IMG/VR virus record: IMGVR_UViG_3300044634_002329
Span: 55,986-119,985 of that record
Strand: one strand, 5' to 3'
Origin: a virus
DNA length: 64,000 nt
Under the pieces are notes generated by a model. That model worked only from the letters and a program-made list of their open reading frames with translations. It was not told where the DNA came from and made no database searches. Shown here one piece after another: positions 55,932 to 63,822 of this stretch (position 1 is its first letter; each line of letters begins with the position of its first letter). A program made the translations under genes and the position numbers.

Positions 55932-56615
55932 TTAGTCTAAACTGAAATCAGACGAAGTAGCAGGAATAGTTAAACCATCTGGATTACCAAATTCTTCAAT
56001 ATTCTTTACTTCTAGCTTTTTCAAATGAACATTTTCATTATATGTAAGTACTTTTGCAGAATCTATAGATCCATATGCATATTTACCTCCATCAGCTTTT
56101 GCAAACCACATGTCATAATTAGTATAACCTGCATTGTTTACATATTCTTTACCAGCAACACATGTTTTAATAAACACATCTTGAAATGGTGCTGTTTTAT
56201 TAAATGCATTAACAAAATCTTCAATAGTATCATGCACATTATTTTGTTCATGAAACCATTCATTAATTCCTAATGCATTACAAAAGTTTTGCAAAAATAT
56301 CAAAATAGATTTATCTCTATTGACTTTTACACCACTTTTTGTTGTTCCATCAGCAAAAGCATACTGACTTGCTTTGACTTTTCCAACTTGTCCAAGATGA
56401 TAACCTGCATCTGGATTTTCTTTATCTAACATAAAACCTTGGAAATCAGCAATTGGTTCAGTTTCTACATTAATCATCAAGTGCTTTGCACCTTCAATAT
56501 ATGTAAACTCTTCCAAATAAATATTATTTATTTTTACTGTATGATTACCTGGAGCAATTGTTTTTGGTAATCCATTTCCATTCCCTGATGTTAAACCTTC
56601 TACACTTAAAGCCAT
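55932..56615 (-). CDS. Putative single-strand DNA-binding protein (crAss-like)
   Basis: A 227-aa protein with beta-rich N-terminal part (PGNHTVKINNIYLEEFTYIE, KHLMINVETEP) and an acidic end (ATSSDFSLD). The position directly after a Sak4-like ATPase gene and the OB-like strand pattern match the protein usually called SSB in crAss-like phages. It would coat single-stranded DNA during replication and recombination. No enzymatic motif is visible. An A-rich region (AAAATAAAAT) precedes the ATG. The call relies on context and pattern. Confidence 0.6.
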   Translation of the reverse strand: MALSVEGLTSGNGNGLPKTIAPGNHTVKINNIYLEEFTYIEGAKHLMINVETEPIADFQGFMLDKENPDAGYHLGQVGKVKASQYAFADGTTKSGVKVNRDKSILIFLQNFCNALGINEWFHEQNNVHDTIEDFVNAFNKTAPFQDVFIKTCVAGKEYVNNAGYTNYDMWFAKADGGKYAYGSIDSAKVLTYNENVHLKKLEVKNIEEFGNPDGLTIPATSSDFSLD

Positions 56616-56634
56616 TTTATTTTATTTTTAATTG

Positions 56635-57360
56635 TTATACGTAAATTTTGTCCCAGTGAGTTTCTAACTTACCTTTTGCATTTAATTCTGCAAGGACTAT
56701 TTCTTCATTTTTTAAATGTGCAGGTCTTGCACCACAACTTACTTCATCAGAAGTTTTAAATGATAAAATTGTTTTATTACCTTTTCTAAATAGATAACCA
56801 ATTGCATCAGCATTTGCACAAATCAAAGACTTGATTTTACCTGTCAAATCAATGTTTGCTGCCATTACCATCTCACCTTTGTCATCGACTACTTTGTCTT
56901 TGATGTGTCCAGATAAAATAATATTAGGTGCCAATGTATCAATAAAATCTAATACTTGAAAGAAAGCTTGTCTTAAGTACAAATAACCAGCACCATTAGG
57001 TAAAGTTAGTACATTGTCTCCATCAAAGTTTTTACCCATAGGTGTACCTCTGTATAGTTTAAGAGCTAATGGACCAACCATTTCTTCTAATGCAGTTACT
57101 GTATCTACAGTTACATACTTGTAAGGACAACCTGCAGCTTTAATAGCTTTTCCTGTGTCAAGTAATTCTTGAAGATTGTTAATTTTAATTTTTAAAGCAC
57201 TGACAAAGTCACTACCATTTTCTAAATCCAAAATTAGATTATCTGCTAATTCAGAAAAAGCAGATGTTTTTCCTGCTTTTGGTTTTGAATAAATCAACAA
57301 TCTTTTTGGATTTGATTTTGCAACTTCAATCTTTTTAGTTGGAAGAATTATTTCACTCAT
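56635..57360 (-). CDS. Sak4-like RecA-fold ATPase (recombination)
   Basis: A 241-aa P-loop ATPase with Walker A SKPKAGKTS (25-33), LDLENG shortly after, VTVDT (82-86) as the Walker B region and LSGHIKDK as a later motif. This is the compact layout of Sak4-type single-strand annealing ATPases, distant RecA relatives found in phages, which act with an SSB. The SSB candidate is the next gene. The start overlaps the upstream stop by four bases (ATGA). Confidence 0.8.
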   Translation of the reverse strand: MSEIILPTKKIEVAKSNPKRLLIYSKPKAGKTSAFSELADNLILDLENGSDFVSALKIKINNLQELLDTGKAIKAAGCPYKYVTVDTVTALEEMVGPLALKLYRGTPMGKNFDGDNVLTLPNGAGYLYLRQAFFQVLDFIDTLAPNIILSGHIKDKVVDDKGEMVMAANIDLTGKIKSLICANADAIGYLFRKGNKTILSFKTSDEVSCGARPAHLKNEEIVLAELNAKGKLETHWDKIYV

Positions 57361-57890
57361 ACTGTTTTAATTAATTCATTTAACCATTTTTTATTACTTA
57401 CAGGTTTTTTCCACATGATAGCAGCAAAATCTCTTACAGACATTTGTGCTAATGCAGTATCTGTATCAGTATCTAAAAAACTTGATTCAAAATCCGGAAA
57501 TACTGAATTTACTACTTCTTTTTTAACAGGTTCTGGTTCAATAACCAACATTTCTGTTAAAGGAATTAGATACCTATTATCTCCTGATTTTGTAGGTTCT
57601 GTTAAATACTCTTCCTCATAAAAAGGATTGTACTTAATTTTGTACAATGTTCTTGACGGATCCTCTGAATTAAGCTCAAAGTCTACACACTCTGTATAGA
57701 TATCTACACCTTTTGATAATTCACTTTTAAAGAATCCCATAAATTTGCCTTCTTGACCCTTTACATAATGAGCACATTTTGGTACATAGAATGGATCTAC
57801 AATACCGGCAGCTCTAAATTTTGGTAATTGGCCGACAATTAATTCATCTGTTTTTTCTTTTCTGTTCACTTGTTTTAATCCTACTGACAT
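57357..57890 (-). CDS. Conserved hypothetical between helicase and Sak4 (177 aa)
   Basis: Not assigned to a named family. Contains IVDPFYVPKCAHYVKG, FKSELSKGVDIYTE, DPSRTLYKIKYNPFYEEEYL and an acidic stretch FLDTDTDTALAQM. It is sandwiched between DnaB-like helicase and Sak4-like ATPase, a placement I recall as conserved in crAss-like phages, so it likely serves replication or recombination. No catalytic residues could be proposed. Confidence 0.65.
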   Translation of the reverse strand: MSVGLKQVNRKEKTDELIVGQLPKFRAAGIVDPFYVPKCAHYVKGQEGKFMGFFKSELSKGVDIYTECVDFELNSEDPSRTLYKIKYNPFYEEEYLTEPTKSGDNRYLIPLTEMLVIEPEPVKKEVVNSVFPDFESSFLDTDTDTALAQMSVRDFAAIMWKKPVSNKKWLNELIKTV

Positions 57891-57896
57891 ATTTGA

Positions 57897-58904
57897 TTAT
57901 TTGGTTGTTAATTTTCTGTCTTGTGTAGCTGGAGTCATCATTTCTACAATTCTCATATTATGAAACTCAGCTTTAAAGAAACTTAGTCTTGTATCTCCAT
58001 TTCTACATTTAAGAAAGTGGAAAGCCAAGGTGTTTTCATCCTCAATGATATATCTATCTGGCCCGTAATATCTGATTTTTTGCTTGGCCGGCTTATTAAT
58101 GCCTACAACAGTATCTGCATGTTGTAATAATGCATCAGCCCCAAACAAATCAGATTCTAGTATATAATTTCCATACTTGCCATCTTCATTTCTTTCAGGA
58201 TTATCAATGTTTCTATTAAGCTGACTCAATAAAATAAAAGCTATAGGATATCTCCTTTTTAAATCAGTCAATGCTTCACCTAGATTATTTAACATTTCAT
58301 GTTTATCCTTCTCAAATGAGTCTTTCTTGAATAAATATGAATGATCTATAGTGATCAACATTTTCGTGTATTTTTTTACAGTATTTCCATCTTTATCTTT
58401 CTCATAATAACAATATTTTTCCATTTCATCTTCTACAGTTGCAATAAAGTCAGTTACTGTACATTGTTCATAAACAACATTGATTGGAAATTGTGTTACT
58501 TGAGCAGCATGTTGAAAACACTTATCCCAAATTACCGGATCTAGATTTTTATTACACAACTCTTTGTAGGATTTATTAACCACTCCTGAAAATTCTCGTA
58601 TGGAGCTGGTTTTACCTACCATTTCAAATTGAAATTTTAAAACTCTAAATGTTAATCCGGGATTTAATCTAAAGGCTTCTCTTACTATTTGTTCAACAAA
58701 TAATGTTTTACCTGTACCAGGTCTTGCACCTACTACAATAAGAGTTTGCCATTCTATTCCGTCTAATAATGCATCATCAAACTTTGGCCAAGGAGTTTTT
58801 AATGTTTGGACATTTCCATCCATAAACTCCTTCATGTATCTTAAAGCATCTTTAAATGCTTCAGTTTGGCTTTCTCTACGTATGGGAGTACCTTTTCTAG
58901 ACAT
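57897..58904 (-). CDS. DnaB-like replicative helicase (SF4)
   Basis: A 335-aa RecA-fold helicase. Walker A G59ARPGTGKT67, Walker B LITIDH (183-188), motif FILLSQLNR (223-231) with the Gln/Asn typical of motif H3, and a final GDTRLSFFKAEFHN segment like the DnaB C-terminus. It lacks the large DnaB N-terminal domain. It would unwind DNA at the fork for the family B polymerase and the primase in the same arm. Confidence 0.9.
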   Translation of the reverse strand: MSRKGTPIRRESQTEAFKDALRYMKEFMDGNVQTLKTPWPKFDDALLDGIEWQTLIVVGARPGTGKTLFVEQIVREAFRLNPGLTFRVLKFQFEMVGKTSSIREFSGVVNKSYKELCNKNLDPVIWDKCFQHAAQVTQFPINVVYEQCTVTDFIATVEDEMEKYCYYEKDKDGNTVKKYTKMLITIDHSYLFKKDSFEKDKHEMLNNLGEALTDLKRRYPIAFILLSQLNRNIDNPERNEDGKYGNYILESDLFGADALLQHADTVVGINKPAKQKIRYYGPDRYIIEDENTLAFHFLKCRNGDTRLSFFKAEFHNMRIVEMMTPATQDRKLTTK

Positions 58905-58907
58905 ACA

Positions 58908-59102
58908 TTAACTATTAAAAAATTCTATTTTAGACTCTTTTAACTTATTATACATATAATGAGCTATACTAATTACAACTTCAATTCCTAAATATTGATA
59001 TATTGAAACATCAATAACAAATCTTTTAAGAATAATGTAAGAAGCAAAACTACCAACAACAGCACATAATAATAACATGCTTTTTTTTTTATAATTCATC
59101 AT
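58908..59102 (-). CDS. Small membrane protein (64 aa)
   Basis: Two hydrophobic helices (SMLLLCAVVGSFASYIIL and VSIYQYLGIEVVISIAHYM) separated by a short charged loop; Lys-rich N-terminus suggests an inside-facing start. Overlaps the preceding gene as ATGA. No family recognised; a role at the host inner membrane is inferred. Confidence 0.6.
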   Translation of the reverse strand: MMNYKKKSMLLLCAVVGSFASYIILKRFVIDVSIYQYLGIEVVISIAHYMYNKLKESKIEFFNS

Positions 59103-59680
59103 ACAACTTTCTCACTAAAGTGTCTTACTTCATAGTCTGTTCCACTTTCTATCATTTCACAATAATTAGCTAAATCTGAGATTGCATCTGAGTTTTGTTT
59201 TCTTATAAAATACTGAGCTGTCCTCATATATTTATAACCTTCTCTTTGACGTTCTTGGACATAGTTATCTGTAGCTTTTAAGATTGTATCCCAGCTATAT
59301 TCATAATTTTCAAAAAACCATTTGAAATTTATCTCAAGATTTTTCTTGTTTCCTCTAGCATATTTTCCACTTGGCAGCTTAATACTAGGGAATAATTCTA
59401 AATAATTTGTAATCATATCACTGTAATCACTTCCCAATAAATCTTTTGTTGTTTTTTTCTTACTTTTTCTGAAATACGAGTCTATTTCTTGGATAAAGAT
59501 AATACTTTTACTTGTTAAAACCAAGTTTTCATCAAGCCAATTATCAATTTGTAACCTCTTAACTTCTATAGAGCTATTAACAAATGAATTGGGTTTTATC
59601 TTCTGACTCATTGAATGTAATACATAAAATGTATTAGGGCTAAGTTTATTAGCTATTAGTTTATTGAAAATTTCTTCCAT
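59099..59680 (-). CDS. Conserved phage protein, possible replication accessory (193 aa)
   Basis: The N-terminus (FNKLIANKLSPNTFYVLHSM) looks like a winged-helix or helical bundle start. A Lys-rich middle (YFRKSKKKTTKDLLGSD) and C-terminal SWDTILKATDNYVQ, YKYMRTAQYFIRK resemble helicase-loader or primosomal protein ends. It lies between uracil-DNA glycosylase and helicase. The helicase-loader idea is inference from context. Confidence 0.55.
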   Translation of the reverse strand: MEEIFNKLIANKLSPNTFYVLHSMSQKIKPNSFVNSSIEVKRLQIDNWLDENLVLTSKSIIFIQEIDSYFRKSKKKTTKDLLGSDYSDMITNYLELFPSIKLPSGKYARGNKKNLEINFKWFFENYEYSWDTILKATDNYVQERQREGYKYMRTAQYFIRKQNSDAISDLANYCEMIESGTDYEVRHFSEKVV

Positions 59681-59685
59681 GATAT

Positions 59686-60399
59686 TTACCAGATTATTGA
59701 ATAATTATAAACTTCTTGTATAATTTTTTGTGTTTTTGTAAATACATTTTCAGAATTCCAAGTTTGTGTTTTATTGTACACAGCACTAGCCGGATGACTA
59801 ATTAGAAATTTATGACAATTTTCATTGACATGTTCTTCCCAATTTTGTGCTTGTTTACCAACAAATATGTAGACTAAACCTGGACAATTTAATGATAAGT
59901 AGTCAAACAAATATGTAATGAAAGGTTTCCAAATATCATAATGTTCACCAACTTTTCCTATTACAGTTGTTAAAGCTGAATTAAGGAGTAATATACCTTG
60001 TTCAGCCCATCTTGTTAAATCAGGATCTGTACTTATAGGATGACCTTTGTAAACAGTTCTGTTTACTTCATTAAGTAAAAAGTTAATAGCCGGCATACAT
60101 TCCTCAGACTTACTACAACTAAATGCTAGACCATCTGCTACATTAATTTGTGGATAAGGATCTTGACCTATCATAACAACTTTAAGTTCATTTACAGGGC
60201 ACTTTTCAAATGCACTAAATACATCTTTAAGTGCAGGAGTAAATCTTTTATTAGCATTAACTTGATTGACCAATGTAATTAATATGGTATCAAATTCATT
60301 ACTATATATAAATCCTCTTAATTTTAATGCCCAACCAGATGGTTCTAATCTTTTATACAACTTATCTTTTAATTCTGTAATGTTTAATTCTTTTTGCAT
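59686..60399 (-). CDS. ung: Uracil-DNA glycosylase (family 1)
   Basis: A 237-aa enzyme that removes uracil from DNA. All signature segments are present: GQDPYP (78-83, D80 the water-activating Asp), LAFSCS, ILLLNSALT (136-144) and SHPASA (201-206, H202), the last being a variant of HPSPLS. In crAss-like phages this gene is part of the conserved replication block. It is the first gene of the - strand block and is divergent from the + gene at 60430. Confidence 0.95.
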   Translation of the reverse strand: MQKELNITELKDKLYKRLEPSGWALKLRGFIYSNEFDTILITLVNQVNANKRFTPALKDVFSAFEKCPVNELKVVMIGQDPYPQINVADGLAFSCSKSEECMPAINFLLNEVNRTVYKGHPISTDPDLTRWAEQGILLLNSALTTVIGKVGEHYDIWKPFITYLFDYLSLNCPGLVYIFVGKQAQNWEEHVNENCHKFLISHPASAVYNKTQTWNSENVFTKTQKIIQEVYNYSIIW

Positions 60400-60405
60400 T
60401 TTGAT

Positions 60406-60413
60406 TATATTTG
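60406..60413 (+). promoter_or_regulatory. TAnnTTTG promoter box for the + strand gene
   Basis: TATATTTG lies 16 bases before the ATG at 60430, in the 30-base divergent gap shared with the uracil-DNA glycosylase gene. It fits the Bacteroidota -7 consensus, suggesting host RNA polymerase can use it. The -33 region (TGTTTAA near 60381) is a weak match. Confidence 0.6.
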
Positions 60414-60429
60414 TAAAAAAATATTTGTT

Positions 60430-60744
60430 ATGGCAATTAAAGTAAAGGAGTTAAAGGATGATACATTGTTAGATGTGAAAGTAAATAAATCATATTATTT
60501 AATGCTAAAGTCTACTTTGTTTTACATTTTTCAACAAGAAAAAGACTCTTCTAAAAGAGAAGAATCTTTAAAAGTTATTAAAGAAGGTGATTATGAGAAA
60601 ATGAATGAATATGAAAGATCATTCTACACCTTAACTCTTATTCTTGCTGAAATTGAAAAACAAGCTACAAACAACTCTTTATTTGATGAAAAAGAAGTGT
60701 TAGAACCTGGAGATGAAGGTTATGTTGAACCTAAGCTAGGTTAA
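60430..60744 (+). CDS. Conserved small phage protein, lone + strand gene in the right arm (104 aa)
   Basis: Start set at ATG 60430, after the promoter box; an earlier ATG at 60394 would overlap the divergent gene. The product has VKVNKSYYLMLKSTLFYIFQ, ERSFYTLTLILAEIE and an acidic end with EPGDEGYVEP, a pattern recurring in Bacteroidota phages without known function. Helical, soluble. Its 3' end overlaps the convergent gene by 14 bases. Confidence 0.7.
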   Translation: MAIKVKELKDDTLLDVKVNKSYYLMLKSTLFYIFQQEKDSSKREESLKVIKEGDYEKMNEYERSFYTLTLILAEIEKQATNNSLFDEKEVLEPGDEGYVEPKLG

Positions 60745-61108
60745 CATTATAAAATTCACCAATTTCAATGCAGGCTTGAATAGCTTGGGATAATTCATCT
60801 TTACTACAATCAGCAAATGATTTAATACTTTGAGTTTTTCCTTTGTTTATAATCAAACCTGCTTTTTCTTTTACAACAACTTTCATCTCTTCAAATGTAT
60901 ATCCAGATTCTTTTGCAAGTTCTCTAATACATGCATGTACTTTAACTACTTGTGCAGCTGTACCATCAGGAGTTGATAACTCCATATACATCTCAACAAT
61001 CTCACCTTCTGCAAGATTATCTATAAAAATTTCATATTTAAGTTTTTCTTTTGGATCAACATAAACAAGTTTACCATTTTTCTTTTCTAACTTAACTATA
61101 TTATTCAT
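60731..61108 (-). CDS. Conserved phage protein, weakly NinB-like (125 aa)
   Basis: Start chosen at the ATG at 61108, overlapping the upstream TGA as ATGA; an in-frame ATG at 61120 is possible. N-terminal strands then a helical C-terminal half: VHACIRELAKESGYTFEEMK, KTQSIKSFADCSKDELSQAI. The SFADCSKxEL segment resembles the C-terminal part of NinB/recombination proteins of phages, but this is a weak resemblance. Convergent with the + gene. Confidence 0.6.
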   Translation of the reverse strand: MNNIVKLEKKNGKLVYVDPKEKLKYEIFIDNLAEGEIVEMYMELSTPDGTAAQVVKVHACIRELAKESGYTFEEMKVVVKEKAGLIINKGKTQSIKSFADCSKDELSQAIQACIEIGEFYNVNLA

Positions 61109-61356
61109 ATTCTTTTCCATTTTTTAGTTAAACCAATAAACGTTTGTAAATCTACTATGTCTTCAATAATATAATCTAAGTCATAAAGATAAACTTTCCA
61201 TCTGTCTCCGTATGAATCATCACTTTCTGATGATGTAATAGTTTGATTTTGACCTAATTCATAAGAATAATAGTAATAATCTTCTTTATTACCACTTTCT
61301 TCTTTAGGTACATCAATTCTAACAAACCCTTCTTCTTGTAATTCAATTTCTGTCAT
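61105..61356 (-). CDS. Unknown acidic protein (83 aa)
   Basis: Not recognised. Glu/Asp/Tyr-rich, with IELQEEGFVRIDVPKEES and a YYYYSYELGQN segment, then DRWKVYLYDLDYIIE; likely a small beta domain. It overlaps both neighbours by four bases (ATGA), which supports it as a real gene. Confidence 0.6.
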   Translation of the reverse strand: MTEIELQEEGFVRIDVPKEESGNKEDYYYYSYELGQNQTITSSESDDSYGDRWKVYLYDLDYIIEDIVDLQTFIGLTKKWKRI

Positions 61357-61757
61357 GATGTTTTATTAAATGTGTTACTAAGCATTAGAGGAGATATCAT
61401 TAAAACAGTGTAATCTTTCTTTACATTTTTATATGCTTTAGAATCATAAACTACTCCATATTTCTTTTGTCTTTTCTTTCTATAATGCTTAAGTATTGTA
61501 TACAACATGTAGAAGTTATCTTTATCTGGTGAAGTTAACATGTTAGATAAGTTTTCAGATTCATCCTGTGTTATCATATTCATAGCCAGATTAAGATTAA
61601 TTTCTGCAGCAAAAATAAATGGTTTATACTGATCTTTATGAGTACCTTCAGAATACAGATACCATAAAAAGTTCATACTTTTATCATCACTATTGCTTAA
61701 TTCATAATGTTCATTTGCTATTTTAGTAATAAACTTTTTTATCTCTGGTGTAATCAT
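61353..61757 (-). CDS. Unknown helical protein (134 aa)
   Basis: Not recognised. N-terminal ITPEIKKFITKIANEHYEL, middle FAAEINLNLAMNMITQDESE, a basic stretch KHYRKKRQKKY and a hydrophobic end. Its start overlaps the upstream gene by 35 bases, long for this operon, so a later start is conceivable though the next ATG is 27 codons in. Confidence 0.55.
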   Translation of the reverse strand: MITPEIKKFITKIANEHYELSNSDDKSMNFLWYLYSEGTHKDQYKPFIFAAEINLNLAMNMITQDESENLSNMLTSPDKDNFYMLYTILKHYRKKRQKKYGVVYDSKAYKNVKKDYTVLMISPLMLSNTFNKTS

Positions 61758-62133
61758 CTCCTACAGTTATATTAGTATAAGAATAAATTTTAAGAGGATT
61801 TTTCCTAAAATATTCTTTATTTTCTTTTCTTTTTTCTGAATCTAACATTTGTATATTATCATAATCAAAACTTAACATAATTGATCTAGCATATTCTACA
61901 TCTGGAACTTCGGCAGATAATACTACTCCCCATCTTACAGTATCAAAATGACCGTTATCCAAATTAGGATTTTCAGGTACATAATACTTAGTATATCTTT
62001 TATTAATGTATTTAGCACCCATTTGAGTAAGCATAGCTTTAGCAATATCAACAGCTTCTTTTCTTACACCCTTAGGACCAAGTCCTGTAGGTATACCTAT
62101 TCTTAATAGTCCTGACTTAGCTTCCATAATCAT
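61723..62133 (-). CDS. Unknown protein (136 aa)
   Basis: Not recognised with confidence. Contains RIGIPTGLGPKGVRKEAVDI, YINKRYTKYYVPE and RWGVVLSAEVPDVEYARS. The Gly/Pro-rich start and following helix might bind nucleotide, but no P-loop is present. ATGA overlap with the upstream gene (ATG at 62133 and a second ATG two codons on). Confidence 0.6.
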   Translation of the reverse strand: MIMEAKSGLLRIGIPTGLGPKGVRKEAVDIAKAMLTQMGAKYINKRYTKYYVPENPNLDNGHFDTVRWGVVLSAEVPDVEYARSIMLSFDYDNIQMLDSEKRKENKEYFRKNPLKIYSYTNITVGDDYTRDKKVYY

Positions 62134-62339
62134 AATTTTTTGATTTCTTGTTGAACTTCTGAATAATAAGAATTATTTTTTTCTAATATTCTTAATAAAT
62201 CTAGTATCTCATCAACTGCAATTAAAGCACATTGTTTTGCATATTTTCTTCTTGAATCTATGCTAGAATTTTCACTAAAATCAGTTAATAGTAAATAATA
62301 CTTATCAAATAATTCCCTCGCTTTTTCTTTAGCTTCCAT
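62130..62339 (-). CDS. Small conserved helical phage protein (69 aa)
   Basis: EAKEKARELFDKYYLLLTDF and RKYAKQCALIAVDEILDLL form two helices typical of a short protein seen repeatedly in Bacteroidota phages (pattern AKQCALIAVDEI). Function unknown. Overlaps the upstream phosphoesterase gene by 11 bases. Confidence 0.7.
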   Translation of the reverse strand: MEAKEKARELFDKYYLLLTDFSENSSIDSRRKYAKQCALIAVDEILDLLRILEKNNSYYSEVQQEIKKL

Positions 62340-62877
62340 TTTGTCTTAGTATTAATTCATCAATAGTTCTAGGTGTGTAATCTAAAAGATGAGCATCAAC
62401 ATTAAAATACTTGTTTTTAGTAAATCCGGGAACACTTCCAGGATCATTATACTTATTCTTAGTTACAACTTCTTCAAGCTTATTCAAGTGATGAATATGA
62501 GCATGTATGTTACCTCTGTAGAAATGTACTTCATTAGGATGAATAGGTACATGTGTAAGAATAAATCCTTTGTAATCTATTGCTCCGGTAATACCTTCTA
62601 CATATAACATTAATTGTTTTGAATGCTGATACTTATCATGATTCCCACCAACAACAATCTTTCTACCATGTAACAAATCTAGTTTATAATAATCTAGTTT
62701 CTTTTCCATGGTAACATCTCCAAGAATATAAGTAGTATCTTTTTTGTTTACTACTTTATTCCATTGCTTTATCAAGTATGCATCTTGTTCTTCAGCATTA
62801 TCCCACCCACGGTATTTTGCTACACTATGGTGTCCAAAATGTAGACAACCAATCATCCTAACGTTACTGATAGGCAT
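62329..62877 (-). CDS. Calcineurin-like metallophosphoesterase
   Basis: A 182-aa phosphoesterase. Motifs: GCLHFGH (10-16), GDV with D54, GGNHD (77-81), a following THVPIHP (H108) and GNIHAHIH (H124, H126, H128). In the first motif the usual metal-bridging Asp of D-x-H is Cys11, with His13 and the later ligands kept. I recall GCLH as common in Bacteroidota phage homologs. The ATG at 62877 directly follows AAAGGAG with no spacer; an ATG seven codons later is an alternative start. Substrate unknown. Confidence 0.85.
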   Translation of the reverse strand: MPISNVRMIGCLHFGHHSVAKYRGWDNAEEQDAYLIKQWNKVVNKKDTTYILGDVTMEKKLDYYKLDLLHGRKIVVGGNHDKYQHSKQLMLYVEGITGAIDYKGFILTHVPIHPNEVHFYRGNIHAHIHHLNKLEEVVTKNKYNDPGSVPGFTKNKYFNVDAHLLDYTPRTIDELILRQNGS

Positions 62878-62900
62878 CTCCTTTCCAATAGTTCATAATT

Positions 62901-63248
62901 TTATTTTTTAAGAAATTCTTCAAAAGCCATATACTGCTTAACTCTTAGTAGTAATGTATCTACTGTATCAGGATAATAATTATAGGTTTTAAATCTATAA
63001 CTAGAAAGACCATGTTCAATAGTAGTTTCTACATACCATTGATTTATAACAGTAGTTCCACTTGTAGAAAGTCTTTTTGATGCTATAAACTTAATGTGAA
63101 CACTTGTTAAATCCATAATCCTAGGACCCGGAGTAACATAATGATTACTAATATATTGCATATATTCATTAGACCCTCCTGGATATTTTGATGTAAAACC
63201 TTGTTTAACTATTTTCCTTCTTATTTTGTCAATCTCTAAAGCAGTCAT
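62901..63248 (-). CDS. Unknown protein (115 aa)
   Basis: Not recognised. Basic N-terminus (EIDKIRRKIVKQGFTSKYPG), then alternating strands (SVHIKFIASKRLSTSGTTVI, YVETTIEHGLSSYRFKTYNY) and a C-terminal helix. No catalytic motif, signal peptide or membrane segment. It sits two bases after a Cys-rich small gene. Confidence 0.55.
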   Translation of the reverse strand: MTALEIDKIRRKIVKQGFTSKYPGGSNEYMQYISNHYVTPGPRIMDLTSVHIKFIASKRLSTSGTTVINQWYVETTIEHGLSSYRFKTYNYYPDTVDTLLLRVKQYMAFEEFLKK

Positions 63249-63249
63249 A

Positions 63250-63456
63250 TCAAATCCTATTAGTTATACAACTTGGCCTGTGTCTTTTTCTTATCCCACA
63301 ATGAAGACATTTCTGTTCTATTTGGTTATCACATAGTTTACTATTTTTTGGTTTGTAGTCATTGTAGGCTTGCCAATAACTATCAGGTGCAGTGTATCTA
63401 TAGCAGTGATACTTTAGTTTACAATCCTTATTTCCACATTTACTTATATCAGCCAT
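63250..63456 (-). CDS. Small Cys-rich zinc-binding-like phage protein (68 aa)
   Basis: Starts ADISKCGNKDCKLKYHCYRY, followed by TAPDSYWQAYNDY, and later KCLHCGIRKRHRPSC. The Cys spacing suggests one or two zinc sites. This N-terminal pattern with CYRYTAP is recurrent in phage genomes without an assigned role. Two bases separate its stop from the previous gene. Confidence 0.75.
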   Translation of the reverse strand: MADISKCGNKDCKLKYHCYRYTAPDSYWQAYNDYKPKNSKLCDNQIEQKCLHCGIRKRHRPSCITNRI

Positions 63457-63458
63457 AA

Positions 63459-63821
63459 CTAATAGTAATATCTAAAACATGCATTGTCATAAGTAATGAT
63501 CAATACAGTATAGTCATCTGTATATTGCATGGTAAGGTAACAGGTGATATACTCTTCATCTAATGATTTCCAGGTAATATGATCATCTTTTTTATCAAAG
63601 ATCTCTAAGGTTTCAAATACTGAACCCATCTCATTGTTAATAGACACTACAGACTTATCAAATGTAATAGTCAAGTTTACTTTTTGAACATTACCCCAGA
63701 CCCAACCATTTTTAACTTTGGACCATGTGCCCACTTGTGCTGCATATGCTCTTTCTATATCTTGACAGAATGCACTTACAGTAATAGCAATAAATGCTAT
63801 GATTAATAATAATTTCTTCAT
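63459..63821 (-). CDS. Secreted or periplasmic protein with signal peptide (120 aa)
   Basis: N-terminal KK, a hydrophobic run LLLIIAFIAITVSAF and a CQD site give a clear signal peptide; the Cys followed by Gln is a common Bacteroidota cleavage context (SAFCQD). The mature part has strands (WVWGNVQKVNLTITFD, YTVLIITYDNACFRYYY) and no catalytic motif. It would act in the host periplasm or envelope, possibly in superinfection exclusion; that role is inference. Confidence 0.65.
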   Translation of the reverse strand: MKKLLLIIAFIAITVSAFCQDIERAYAAQVGTWSKVKNGWVWGNVQKVNLTITFDKSVVSINNEMGSVFETLEIFDKKDDHITWKSLDEEYITCYLTMQYTDDYTVLIITYDNACFRYYY

Positions 63822-63822
63822 T

